This document shows, piece by piece, positions 23,593-35,352 of a stretch of DNA of 64,000 nt (positions within the stretch are counted from its first letter, which is position 1; the number at the start of each line of letters is the position of its first letter). Origin of the DNA: Chinchilla lanigera (lineage: Eukaryota > Chordata > Mammalia > Rodentia > Chinchillidae). The notes under the pieces were generated by a model. It was given only the letters and a program-made list of their open reading frames with translations, had not been told where the DNA came from and did not search any database. The stretch lies in NCBI RefSeq assembly GCF_000276665.1, contig NW_004955417.1, positions 23,306,321 to 23,370,320 on the forward strand. Reading direction: 5' to 3'. A program made the position numbers and the translations under genes.

Positions 23593-25580
23593 GAGGAGTT
23601 TGAGCTGGGGGTCAGCATGTGAAACCAAGACAGTGGGAGAGCAGCATAGAATGAGGAGTTCAGGGAGCCATGGGTGAGACCTGGACACATCAGCGCTTCC
23701 TGGCCCAGCAGAAGGAAATGAGAAGTGTCTTCAGGAGAGAGGAAGGCGCAGACCTGTTACTTCAGGAGCACCCAGCGCTACTTCACAGTATCTATGGCTG
23801 CAAAGCACCAGGTACTCAGTGTTTGGTTTCCAGACTCAGGTTCACCAGTGTTTCTCTTTTATCCATGGAAACGCTAAAACTTGGCAATATTAAATAATAT
23901 GGACAAGAACTAATTTCTCATGAACTCAGAATTTGAACTCATGTCTTTGAGCCCAAAGCTTTAGCTGCTTTTCCTTATTATTCTTTGTAGAGCATTTCAG
24001 CAGAAATATGTGAAGATACAGGAAGTGTTTTACAACACCATGGCAGTGATGATGAAGTAGATCCTCAGATATTTGTTACCATTTCCTTCCTTTCCATTTC
24101 TAACAAAATCCTCTCCATTTCTCTCCTTTTTTTTTCCTCCCTGACCTCTTTCTTTCCTTCCCTTCATTCCTTCCTTTTTCATTTCTTCTTTGTTTCATTC
24201 ATTGTTTTGAGATGATGCTGTGCCATAAAACTATCAAGCCTTTTTTCTTCTTGCAGATGGACTGGCCACCTGACAAAACAGTGATCAATGAAATATAAGC
24301 AGAAATTACTGGGCCCAGAAAATCCCCTTGAACATAAGACTGACCTAGAATATGCCCTTTGGACTTTTTTCCCTTTCCTGCTCCCTACTTCTGGACAAGT
24401 AGACATGATAGCTGGAGCTACAGTGGCCCTTTTTGACCTTGAGGCAACCCTTTGAATGAAAACCAAGGGTTAAGCAAAGAGGAACAAAAATTTAAAATGT
24501 CACTGAGTCCTTATCACCACTACAGAGCTTCTTCACCGGCTATGCCCAAGAGCAGGGAGAAGAACCACAGCCCATATAGTTTAAACATTGTTTTTCTGTA
24601 CTACATTGCAACGACTCAGGTGGACAGGGTGGCTCTTCCTTCTCAAGCCTCAGACAAGAAAGAAAAGACTTAAATGCAGAAGTGAGGAAGACAAGTTTTG
24701 GAGTGGGAGGCAGGAATGACGGGAGATTAAACTCACTGGCTTCGGATCTCAGGATAAAGTAGGAGGCAAGGCAGTGTCTCCTGAAACTGAATGCTGTACG
24801 ACTTGAAGTAGGAAGACCTTGCACCACTTTAATGGTGTGCTCAGATGAAATACCCAGCTAAGTACTGATCTAATGCACCTTACGCACTTGGTGCTATGGC
24901 TAGTCTCTGAAAAAAAGAAAAATTGGATAGCTTTTCTCTCGCCCTGGTTTTTGTAGTTGTGCAGACTAATTCCATTTTGGAAGCTCACTGAGGACTTCTT
25001 CAATTTTTCAGTGGTAATAATAATAACTTGCAGGTTGGTGCAACCTGAAGGACATCCTTCCTTTTCTGCACGTCAAAAGAGCTACAAGAACTTTACTTGA
25101 CCTCAGCAAAAAGTCTTCAAAGGGGATCTAGAGCCAGTCAGACAACAAGCGGACTTTCAAGGCAAACACTTGCACTTACCTGAAAGATCTCTTCTCCACG
25201 GCTGAAAGAAAACTGATGGAGATAAGGTTTCTGGGAAGGACTCTAAGGTGTTTTCCCTTCTGTGGTGTTTAATTACTTTCTTAAGTCAATTTTTCAGTGT
25301 ACCTGGTATAATCAATATTCTTAGATTTTTATCACAAACTTCTTGGCTATGGTCTCTAAATCGCTGCATCTTAATTTATGCTCGAGTGTGGATAGTTGTG
25401 AGGTGAATTTTTATTTTTATCATGACTAGCTTTCATTATCAGATCTCATGGCATTTATGTTTTCCTCATCAGCATCCATATTCATAACAGCACACTGTTT
25501 TAATAGCAAATATTTTTATTCTACAAAGTACTTTGTTAGTAATTATGCAACCTGAGATTTTAATACATTTTAGCTCTTGC
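23593..25580. other. Unassigned sequence
   Basis: About 2 kb with no gene and no confident repeat. A T/C-rich stretch lies at about 24085-24185. Several overlapping frames of 75-95 codons occur on both strands without recognisable domains. Confidence 0.4.
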
Positions 25581-25588
25581 TGCATGGA

Positions 25589-25632
25589 AGAGAGAGCAAG
25601 GACGGAGACAGAGAGAGAGAGGGAGAGAGAAG
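25589..25632. repeat. (GA)n simple repeat
   Basis: GA dinucleotides with a few interruptions. Confidence 0.9.
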
Positions 25633-25739
25633 GAATCACTGCAAATCTGCAATATTGCTATTAAATAAAAATGACACGCACATACATATGATGAAACTAA
25701 AAAAGATAAATGTTAAGATTACTGGGACATCTTGGCTTT

Positions 25740-25890
25740 GATTTTTCAATACTTTTGGTTTGTTTTCTCTAGTCCTCTGTGAGCTACCAGAGAGCAACGA
25801 TACTGCCTCATTTATCTTTGTGCCCTCAATATTGAGCAAGCACAATTCCCATCAAAGAGTAAGTCCTCCATAAATGACTATTGAGTGAGA
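25740..25890 (+). mobile_element. L2 LINE 3' tail
   Basis: Contains ctgtgagctaccagagagcaacgatactgcc, tcatttatctttgtgccctcaatattgagc and aagtcctccataaatgactattgagtg, in the L2 end order. Confidence 0.7.
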
Positions 25891-26661
25891 TGTTAAATAA
25901 CTGATTGAATCAACCACAGATGCTTGACACACAGTTCCTACAACAAGCATTTTCTTCTAATCTCCCACAGCCTGGGTGTGGTACCAGGCATGGAGAATTG
26001 AATTAAAGATGAAGAAACCATAGGTTTTACTCAGAACTCATGCACATGTGTGTAGCTACTTCCATGCAATGTCATACGTTCAGTGATCTAATACAAGTAA
26101 ATACTGGATGCAAAGAAAGGATATAGGTATAAAACAAGTGCAAATTAAATTGTGAGAATTCACAGGCTCATTGGGTAGGAACTACAGGGGGAATAAAGAG
26201 ACAAAACCAATTATTGAGCTTATGGCTTTTATTGGTAGTGGTTAGTGGAGCCATTAATGAAACTATGGAATTCACAAGGAGTATAGTTTAGGAGAAAAAA
26301 ATGCCTTGACGTTTGGACTCCCTGAAGTTAAGGTTGTTATGGTGGAGATGTGTAGTAGGAAGTAGTATGTGAATTTGTCTGCTCTAGAGAATAGCTTAGG
26401 CTAGGAATATGGAGAAGGGAACCATCAGAACTTACGAAGAGTATCTGAATTTGTATAAGAGAGCTGACCCAATAGGATCTTACATAATCTGAGAAAAAGC
26501 ACAAATGGCACAGCCCCAGTCACCATCTCTCTTCTATACTTGGATCAGACAGCTACTTATATCTCCAAGGCCCAAGTAAAACCCCAGCCTTAAAGATACC
26601 TACATAACGAGCCACACTCACACACCTCTCCTTTCTCTGAATGCTTGACATGGCCTGGTTT
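25891..26661. other. Unassigned sequence
   Basis: No gene or confident repeat. Confidence 0.4.
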
Positions 26662-26800
26662 TCAAATTGGATTTTTTTTTTGTTTGTTTGTTTTTTGTTT
26701 TTTGTTTTTCTCCGGTACCGGGAACCGAACTCACGACCTTGCGCTTGCCAGGCAGGCACTTTGCCGCTGAGCTAAATCCACAGCCCCTCAAATTGGATTT
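26662..26800 (-). mobile_element. Young ID SINE, antisense, with perfect target duplication
   Basis: The body (26675-26787) is the reverse complement of the ID master: T-rich tail, ctccggtaccgggaaccgaactcacgacc, cttgccaggcaggc, then gctaaatccacagcccc. The 13-bp repeat tcaaattggattt flanks it exactly (26662-26674 and 26788-26800). A single box change (ccacagcccc for ccccagcccc) separates it from the shared consensus at its 5' end. Confidence 0.95.
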
Positions 26801-28165
26801 CTAAAAGGTGAAGAGCAGACTCCAATGTGCCTCTAGGTCTGATGGTCCTCTGTCAGCAATGTTTGTGGGCAAGAGTGAAGCCTCCTTGCTTTGATAAACA
26901 GATAATGATGATCATGAAGATGATAATAGCAATAATAATGAGGAGCTTCAGTAAGTGTATCACCTAAATCTCTGTCATCCCTAACACCAAATATTTTATT
27001 TATTAAAGGAAAAGAAAAAAACTCCAAATTATCCTTATTTGATCTCCATCACAGCCGCAGAGATGGCATAAAAGAAAACCAGACATTCCTTTTAATGATT
27101 AATGAAAGCTCCCAGCTTGGAAACCAAGTTTTCCCTGAAGACAGGTTCTATTATAGAACTTCAGATGCTCTATGGAAATTCTGAGTGAAACTCTTTCTGG
27201 TCAAACTTATTCAAGTATCTAAACTTAATTAAACCCTCCATCACTTTCCCTAGAACTGAGATAATGAGATGAGATTCATTCATCTGTAATTTCTGGAATC
27301 TCCTTTCATACCCTGCCACCTTTTCCCTGATAGATGCAGCATAGCAAATTTTCTCCTAACCTTCAGGAAGAAAGAACATATTACATATGCCATTTTTGGC
27401 AGTAGCACGATTTCAGAGTTTATTTCCCTCATAATTCTCAAATGAGTATCAAGGAATACTAGTAACTTTCTGAACTTGAGTTCTTCAAAAAACACTCAAA
27501 AACTGAATCCTTAAGGAATATTCACACTTGTTTTTATCATAAAGGATATCTGCGCTATAGAAATTAAAGTTTTTTAGGTTTTTTTTTTTCTCTCTCTTAA
27601 AGGTTTTAGGTTTTAAGGTTTTTTTTTAGGTTCTTTTTCTCTCTCTTTTCCTCCGTCTCTCCCATATGTATATACATAAAATCTCCAGATTTGTTGCCAT
27701 TGTTTAAAAAAGCATGTGTTTTCGTCTTAATGAGAGATTTTACTTTTGCGTCATACCATTTTAGAACTTCAATGAGCTCCTCCAGAGTTCTGTTCAGAAG
27801 CTACTCCTCAAGTGGTAGAAGAAAATTCTCCTGACTGTGAGCTAAAGTTTCCAGAAGAACCAGGCTCCAGACTTTTCCAGTGATAGCAACCACCCTGCTC
27901 ACTTAAATAACCAAGGAGATGTACATATCTCATTGTTTGTATCTTCCCACTGACCACTGACCCTTCTGGAAATAACACTGCTGTGAGAGCATAAACCACC
28001 ATCCCTACTTCAAAAGCTCATGTAGTCCAGATGGGGTTGTATTCAGGAGCACGGTAACCTAAGAGAGCCAGGCAAAGCAGAACACAAGGCTGACCATCCT
28101 AATTCATTCAGGGAAGAGCACATCACTGAAGTCTCAGTCCTGTTTCCTTGTTGGTGGTCATTCCA
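26801..28165. other. Unassigned sequence
   Basis: No gene or confident repeat. A T-rich low-complexity stretch lies at about 27570-27660. Confidence 0.4.
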
Positions 28166-28169
28166 GAAT

Positions 28170-28735
28170 AGCCTTCAGAATGATCATTCTAAAGAGACAC
28201 ATCATATTCTTTGGCTATCTTCCCATAACTTTCATCATCAGCAAGATTAAATCCAAACCCCTTACCACGGCCCATAAAGCCATTATAATCCAATTCCTAC
28301 CTATCTCATTTATCTCATCATTTACCATTTCTTTACGTTCACCTTACTCTGTACCACAGTCTATCTGGTTCACATTCCAGATGTCACATATTTGCTATTC
28401 TTTTTCCTTATACTACTCTTTCCCTACATCTTTCCTTGAATATATTTTTCTTATAATATTGTACTTCTTACTTTAACTGCTTGCTCCAAAAGTAAGCCTT
28501 CCTTGGTGTCCAAAAACATAGCTATCATTTAATCTGTACTGCATTATTACATGTTATCATTTTTTAATTAATGACAGGGTCATAGTTTATTTAATTTCTT
28601 TGCTTTTTATTGTCTCACTAATATCACCAGAGAGGAAGTTCTTTCAGAGCAAGGGCATTGGCTATCTAGTGTACCATCATGCACACCTCATGTTCTTTAC
28701 ATTTCAGATTATCAGTAATTATTTGTTCACTGAGG
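28170..28735 (+). mobile_element. L2 LINE 3' region
   Basis: One of the better-preserved L2 pieces: atcagcaagattaaatccaaaccccttaccacggcccataaagcc, cctacctatctcatttatc, then tccaaaagtaagccttccttgg, agaggaagttctttcagagcaagggc and a closing attatttgttcactgag. The 98-codon frame at 28180-28476 lies inside it and is not a host gene. Confidence 0.75.
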
Positions 28736-29162
28736 AGCTCTCTTTTTGCTGCTCTTGCTAAACTAGCAGAATCTGAGCAGGAGTTGCTAATGTCACTCTG
28801 TCAGCCAACTAGGTCAATACAGTGGTAAAGAGAGCTGATAAATGAAGAGAGACAGATTCCCAATTGTATAAATGGAGCCAGATACCTGGATATGTTGACT
28901 ATCCAAAGCAATGAGTTCCCTTTTATGCTTAATTAACTTGGAGTTAGGTCTTGATCTCTTATAACCAATAGAACCTGAGAGGAAACTGTGAAAGAATTGG
29001 TAAGAAGCAAAGTACTCTACTCATGCAAGTCGCTTGCTTTCATACAGCATCCATTTCCTATCACTTCCATCACATGTAGGGTTAAAGTTATTGTTTAAGG
29101 ATATTCAGGTAATTCAGCAGTGGAAATGCCTTGATTGCTTTACACATTGCTGAGTTAAAAGT
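28736..29162. other. Unassigned sequence
   Basis: No gene or confident repeat. Confidence 0.4.
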
Positions 29163-29560
29163 TAATACCACAAATTAAAGGAGGAATGTTTTTTGGGGAG
29201 GCTCACAGTTTGTAGAGGTTCCAGTCTATAGTTGACTGGTTGTAAGGCAAGGTGACATGGAAACAGTCCATGGCTGGGCAGAGAGGAGGAAGCAGCAGCA
29301 GCAGCAGCAGCAGCAGTAGCAGCAGCATCAAGCCTGGCTTCTTTCTGTCTCTTTATATTCCACCCACGGTAAAGCCTTCTGGGTGGTGCCACCCACACCC
29401 AGATTGGGTCTTCTCTCTACAGTAAATTCATTCAGGCACACCCAGAACTATGATAATTTCAATTAATGGATTTAGTTTAGTACCACACATCCTTAATCCC
29501 AGTATCATACACCCTAGAACCAGCCAGCTCTAAATTGTTCTACCTATGAGCACATGAGGA
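29163..29560 (-). mobile_element. MaLR/ERVL-type LTR, antisense, carrying a (CAG)n run
   Basis: Antisense LTR wording: ggaatgttttttggggaggctcacagtttgtagaggttccagtc, tggtgccacccacacccagattggg and caggcacacccagaac. A CAG run at 29291-29327 is embedded in it. The poly-Ala/Ser minus-strand frame comes from that run. The left end overlaps a region of unclear origin. Confidence 0.6.
29291..29327. repeat. (CAG)n trinucleotide repeat
   Basis: Eight CAG units, a TAG interruption, then two more CAG units, inside an antisense LTR. Confidence 0.95.
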
Positions 29561-30505
29561 TTTGAAGGTGGGAGGATATCTAGATACAAGCCATAATGGA
29601 AAGTTACCTGAGATTTGCCTACAAAAACAACCAATATATTAATATACTCAGGATATGTTCAGTGGAATATTGTTGTGTTTGGGTTATAAGATATCAAAAC
29701 ACACCAATACTCCTAGATGATACCTCTCTTTTTATGCATGATAGAGCAATAATACTAGACTTGTTCTTTCATGAAAAATAAATACAAATTTAAGTTATAT
29801 GATAATAAATAAAATGGGTAAAAATATGTGAAACAACTGGTTTCAGGCCTAGAAAAACAGGTATTACCATACTGCAATGCTTGAAAGTGTCATGAAGAAG
29901 ATAGGATCATGGTCATACCATGATCTCTCAGTATCCCCTGGGATGCAGAACAGAAAGAAGCCCAGGTGGAACATGAGTTGGGGTCTCACAAAGCACAGGA
30001 GGCAGAAGTTGGGATGACAAGCTTCTGACGTGGCTGGAATTTGCAGGACAGATTACCTAAGAAGAGACATCTGAAAGGAAATGGAATAAAGGAGTGGACA
30101 AAGCCTAGATTAGGACTCAACAATTATGTAAGATATAAAATGTATAAAATACTTTCTTTAAAAGGGCATGGTTTTCCAGTAAAAGGACAAGACCTAGCCA
30201 CTTTCATCTATAATAAATCTAGTTTGAATATGAAGGCAAAAATGAGTCTGAAAGTAAAAGGAAGGTAATATACAGCAGACAAAAAGTAAGCATTCCAATG
30301 CTAGAGTGAGCATTGTTTGGTCTGTGTTCATGAAATATTTTGATTCCTTGTACTTCCCACTTATTTTTCCTCCTTTCCCCCTCCCTCTATCTCTAGATCC
30401 CCTTTCCACTTGAAAAATTTGAAATACTGTACAAGACAGACTTTGAGTTAAGCACTATTGCCAGAAACCTCCCTAAATTTTATAAACATAAGTTTATGCT
30501 GCATT
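29561..30505. other. Unassigned sequence
   Basis: No gene or confident repeat. Confidence 0.4.
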
Positions 30506-30603
30506 GTTTTTGTTTTTGTTATTGTTTTGGTACCAGGAATCAAACTCAGGACCTTGTGCTTGCTATGCAGGCACTTATGCCACTGAGCTATATCCCTGGC
30601 CCC
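30506..30603 (-). mobile_element. ID SINE, antisense, older copy
   Basis: Reverse complement of the ID consensus with more changes than its relatives (ttttggtaccaggaatcaaactcaggaccttgtgc, gagctatatccctggcccc). I find no target duplication. Probably an earlier insertion than the copies at 15.7, 23.5 and 26.7 kb. Confidence 0.85.
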
Positions 30604-32052
30604 ACATGGCTGTGTTAAATTCCAATCAAATCCACAAGGTTCTTCCTATTCTTCCTTCTTTCCATATTCTTAACCTCCTTCTGCAGGAATGAGAAATATG
30701 ACTCCCATTCACCTACACATAATAATCTCAGACTTACTAATAAATATCATTATAAAAATCTAGCTCACCAAGGCAGAAAATACGTGAACGTAAAGCACCT
30801 TGTAGTACCAGAAAATAGTACCAAAAACCAACCTATTAACCAACCACCAAGCAAAACCAAATTGACACAAGTATATCAAGGACAGAGGAACAAACCAAAA
30901 GAGCTCCCAGTGCTCAAGGCTTTGAACAATTAGAGCAGCAATATATATGAAGTAATATAGATTATAGTTCAAAATCTAAAATAAAGTGTGCAGGGCCATC
31001 CTGATGTGAATAAATAAATAAACAAGGGAAAAGAATGAAATCTCCCACGTGAAAGAGTTACAAATACTTTATGTAGACACTCAATCCTCAAGGTATGTCT
31101 GGGGGATAGCAATGTGGCTTCTAGTAGTGATATTCTTTCAAAGAATACAGTACAGAAATCCTAGGCAGTAAATTTATAGTAAATACCTGAAAAATACTCC
31201 TTCAAAGGGATCAAGGTCAAGTTCAAGAGAGATAAATTATGTTGATAAGACAATATGAACACTTTCTATGATGTGATCAAGATGGCACTTTTCCTTTTTG
31301 GTCTTCCTTTAGGAGAACATATAATCTCAGACTTATCACAAGGAAAATCTGTAAGAAAGTGCCAATAGGGAAATATATTGTAAATTACTTACCAATTCTC
31401 TTCAAATGTGCCAAGGTCATAAAAGCAAAGGAAATCTGAGAAACTGTCACAGTCAAGAGGAATCTAAAAAGATAAGACAGTTAAATGTAATAGGGTGTCC
31501 TGGGTGAGACTCTGGAAATAGAAAATGACATTAAGTAAATCTAAAAAAATTAAAACAAACTATGAACTATAAGAAACAACAATGTGTCTTTATTGGTCCA
31601 ATAATTGCACATACTACTGTAAGCAATTAATAATAGGAGAGACTAGGTATGAAATATATAGTAACTTTTGTAAAATCTTTGAAAATTTTCTGTATATCTT
31701 CTGTAAGCACCTTTTTTAAAGTGTCTAAGATTACTCACTAAATAAATGTCCTTTACCCTAAATTCTTAAAATTATAGTTTTGATTCCTTTGCATATTTCT
31801 TTCACCTGTAAAATAGAAATAAATACTTGCCTATTTTTGTCATTAAAAAAATCACACCTATTAACCTAATGTTTGATATTTATTGAAGTAAAGAAATGGA
31901 TGTGTGTGTGCACATATATTTAAAGCTCTTTGCTGAGAGACCACAGATACTCCACAGAAGTAATAATCTAACTAAGACAGACTCCTAAATTACAATCTTC
32001 TCTAAAAAGTAACAGATTTCCATGAGGAAAGGCTGATTGCAGGGCTTCATTA
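30604..32052. other. Unassigned sequence
   Basis: No gene or confident repeat across about 1.45 kb. Confidence 0.4.
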
Positions 32053-32058
32053 TAAGAC

Positions 32059-32423
32059 TGTTATGGTTTGTGTCTGGATGTCCCCTCAAAGCCTCTTGCA
32101 CTCGTGGGGCAGGCTTCTAGAGTTTATGATTGAATTATGGTCCAAAGCTGGGATTATGGGTGTGAGTGCTACACCCACTCTGGGGAGGGTAGTTTGCATA
32201 CAGTGTAAGGAAGGGAAAGAGGTTGCTTACTGCCACTCTTCCCCTTTTTCTCTTTTTGTCTTTGCTATCTTCTGCTGCCATGTTGGCCATGTGCCACTCT
32301 GCCTTGGAGCCAGCCAAGTATGGACTGAAACCTCCACCAACTGTGAGCTAAATAAACCTTTCCTTCCTTAACTCTGGGCATCAGGTATTTTGTCTCAGCA
32401 ATGAGAGAAAAGTAACCAAGACA
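32059..32423 (+). mobile_element. MaLR/ORR1-like LTR
   Basis: Begins tgttatggtttgtgtctggatgtcccctcaaag and ends with a polyadenylation region (ctgtgagctaaataaacctttccttcc), then gtattttgtctcagcaatgagagaaaagtaacc. Internal wording (cttctgctgccatgttggcc, ggactgaaacctccacc) fits an ORR1-type MaLR LTR. The word aagac precedes it (32054-32058) and recurs at the end, a possible 5-bp target duplication. Confidence 0.8.
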
Positions 32424-32431
32424 GAGATAAA

Positions 32432-32712
32432 TGTATTAGCCAGTTTTGCTGTCACTGGGACAAAATAGCTACTATGTACAACTTAACGGAGTAGGGTTAT
32501 TCTGGCTCAGACTTTCAGCGGGCTCAACCCATGGCCAGCTAGCTCCAACACAAGGGTGGTAGAGGAAAGATGCTCAACCTACAGGGCCCAGAAAGCCAAC
32601 CAAGAAGGGGGAGTCAGGCAGGAGAATCAACTTGCACCCAGGGACATACCTCTTCCAACCAGGCTCCATTCCAAATGCAAGACTTGGGGTAACTGGCAAG
32701 CTGAACCACAAT
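32432..32712 (-). mobile_element. MaLR/ORR1-like LTR, antisense
   Basis: Antisense LTR order: tgtattagccagttttgctgtcactgggacaaaatagc, ttattctggctcagactttcagcg, ggccagctagctcc, ggtagaggaaagatgctcaacc and cctcttccaaccaggctcc. It lies less than 10 bp from the end of the sense LTR, so the two stand back to back. Confidence 0.75.
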
Positions 32713-33449
32713 AAGCCTGGTACATTTTTCTTCACCCAAAAGTAAGGAAATACTCAGAGATCCTGAGGCTACTCAGAGACTCTAACAGGACCTGGGGGTA
32801 AGCTAAAAGGACTCTCTCTGGGGAAGTCTGGGTCAAACTGAGTCTCAATGTAAATGATGCTATAATATAAACAAACTGAATAAAGTAGGAATCTATGAGA
32901 TATAAATAAATGAATACAACAGGTTTTTTCATCTGGGAAGACAGTAAATGATTAGAAGAAAAGATGGAGCTTCAAAAATCATTGATGGGCAAGTTCGATG
33001 AGGCATAAATATAAATAGGCATAAGTCAAAATATTCCCCTATGTATTATTTACAAAGAAGGACATAGATATCTTGCAGTGGAGAAACTGGGAAAGAAAAT
33101 ACCACAGTAACCAAGTGATCAAAGCTAACATCACTAATTTCAGACAAACAAATGTCATCTGGCTCCCCTGCGATGTACTGAGAACAAATATTGCATCTCT
33201 AGCATTCCTGGCAGAACTGCTTCATTTAACTTTAATCATAAAACATCAAAAACTGGTTTATTTTCTTTAAAATGTCAAGAAAGTTAAAGAAAGGCTGAGG
33301 AACTGTAACAGATTAAAGGAACAAGGTGGTCATGACCAAAAAAGGCAATAGATGATATTGGATAGGATTATGGACCAGAGAAAATAATAGCTATAATAGA
33401 TCTATCAGCAGAATTACAAAATTTGAATGTTAGAGTGGATAATATAATA
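32713..33449. other. Unassigned sequence
   Basis: No gene or confident repeat. Confidence 0.4.
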
Positions 33450-33718
33450 TTCTTTGGATACTACATCACTTGACTGTGATAACTACATTGAAGCTATGTA
33501 AGAAACGTCCTTCTTCTGTATTCTGCCAGCAACTGAATGAGTTTGGAAGTGGATGCATCTCTAGAGCTGTCAGATAAGAATCTGGCCTATTTGACATTTT
33601 GATTTTGGTCTTATGCGATTCTAATCAGAGAACCTAGCTGAGTCTGCTCAGACTTTGACCTACAGAATGATGAGCTAATAAATGGATGCTGTTTCCTGCC
33701 ATTAAGTTTGTTGTAATT
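33450..33718 (+). mobile_element. Probable MaLR/MLT1-like LTR, cut by a gap
   Basis: Its last bases (atgagctaataaatggatgctgtttcctgccattaagtttgttgtaatt) match the polyadenylation end of MLT1-like LTRs (aataaat...gccactaagtt). The N block follows directly, so its terminus is unknown. Confidence 0.45.
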
Positions 33719-33818
33719 NNNNNNNNNNNNNNNNNNNNNNNNNNNNNNNNNNNNNNNNNNNNNNNNNNNNNNNNNNNNNNNNNNNNNNNNNNNNNNNNNN
33801 NNNNNNNNNNNNNNNNNN
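33719..33818. other. Assembly gap (100 N)
   Basis: Exactly 100 N, a default spacer. The right flank starts with a TA-rich run. Confidence 0.99.
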
Positions 33819-33846
33819 ATATATACATATATATGAATAAAGTAGG

Positions 33847-33933
33847 AATTGCTGTTGTTCTCTTCTGTATTCTCTTAGCATTGTATAGACATGTCAGTTC
33901 ATGTTTTCCTTCTCACCTGGTACAATATATTTA
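33847..33933. repeat. 87-bp exact duplicate, copy 1 (gap-adjacent)
   Basis: The sequence from aattgctgttgttctcttctg to acaatatattta is identical to 35266-35352. It begins 28 bp after the N block and is followed by a partial local repeat (acctggtacaatata again at about 33941-33955). Confidence 0.95.
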
Positions 33934-34149
33934 TATAACACCTGGTACAATATACACATATAACAAAAGTGTTGTATCAATCATCCTATAATTATGAGTG
34001 AAAATTCAACTGACTTAGACAAAAATCAGGGTGGTTAAAACATGGTCCTCTCCAAAACAGATTGCTCTGGATAACATTCAGTTCAAGATGGATTTTCTGT
34101 CATGATGAGAAAAATTACCCCAAAAAATTATAAGCCAAGAGTGTATCTC

Positions 34150-34370
34150 TCTTGTTTTGTGTATGTGTATGGTACTGAAGATTGAACCCAAACATTCCTA
34201 CTGAGCTACCCCACATCCCTTTAAAAACTGTTTTGTTACTTTTCTTTTGAAACAGAGTCTCAGCAAGTTGCAAAGTTGTCCAGGCTGGGGACCAACTTGT
34301 AACCCTCCTGGCTCAGCCTCCCAGAGTGTTGGGATTACAAGTGTGCACCAACATGTCCAGATGCACATTT
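34150..34370 (-). mobile_element. ID-like and B1-like composite SINE, antisense
   Basis: An antisense ID-like part (gtatggtactgaagattgaacccaaac...gagctaccccacatccc) is followed by an antisense 7SL part (gagtctcagcaagttgcaaag, gtccaggctgggg, gcctcccagagtgttgggattacaagtgtg). In sense it is B1 then ID, as in the copy at 10.9 kb. Confidence 0.7.
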
Positions 34371-34639
34371 GTTCTTGACCCTAAGTACACAAAGTACAAC
34401 CTCCTGGAAGCACTTAAGAGAATGCATTCAAAGCTGTCCTTGAAACCAGAGAGTTTTAGGGGTCGGGGAGAGGGAATGGAAATGGGCATAACAAAGCCTG
34501 AATTCAAAGGGGATGCTAATTAAGGCAATGGTCAAATTATGTAAGTAAAAGAAATTTTGATTTATATTGCATTCTCTTCCCAAGTGTTAAAAATGCTTTC
34601 ATAAGCTATTGTTGCCTTTATCCTCAAAATGATTGTGTG

Positions 34640-34990
34640 ATTGTTCCTTCCTTCTTAAAACCCTAATTTTAAAAAGATTGGCTCTCCCTTGACCACAGAA
34701 TGAAATCGAAAGCTCTTTGCAGGGCAAAGAAATTCTATACTGACCTCCTTCTCTAGTGTTGTGTGTCTGCCCTTCCCACCCTCGCTCTGTAGTCTGTAGT
34801 CTCATTCTGGAAGGCATGCCCTTTTCCAGTGGTTACCCTGATGACTAATGTCTTCCTACCTTTTCTGCAGATCATAATTCCTACAATTCACATAAATTCT
34901 GTCCGAAGTGCTCTCCTCAGTGTTACCATCTAGTAAATTCTTACTTACCCTTCACAATACCAGCAATAGAGGCTCAAATTTGTGCTGGGT
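34640..34990 (+). mobile_element. Probable L2 fragment
   Basis: Contains gaccacagaatgaaatcgaaagctctttgcagggc, then a GC-richer stretch and gtaaattcttacttacccttcac. Diverged but ordered like L2. Confidence 0.4.
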
Positions 34991-35265
34991 CTCCTGGAGA
35001 GTGGTAAATCCAAGTATGGAAGGAAATCCTATTTGCTCCTAGTTTATTATGCTATCCATTCTAGATTAAATTGCTACTCACAGCAGGAAAGTTAAACAAA
35101 AGCAGTTAGAAATCCAATCTTAACTTGCTTTGAAGATTTGGTACCAAAAGTGAATAAATAAGTAAGTAAATGAATCAAGTCAGACAAAATTGGAATAAAG
35201 AGTGTAGATGGTACGCTGAGCTTTGATAATTCAATCGTCCAACGCATTTAGAGCTGTTATTGAAA

Positions 35266-35352
35266 AATTGCTGTTGTTCTCTTCTGTATTCTCTTAGCAT
35301 TGTATAGACATGTCAGTTCATGTTTTCCTTCTCACCTGGTACAATATATTTA
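35266..35352. repeat. 87-bp exact duplicate, copy 2
   Basis: Identical to 33847-33933 over 87 bp. The flanks differ (…ttattgaaa upstream; aataaagcaat downstream). This copy sits in normal sequence away from the gap. Confidence 0.95.
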
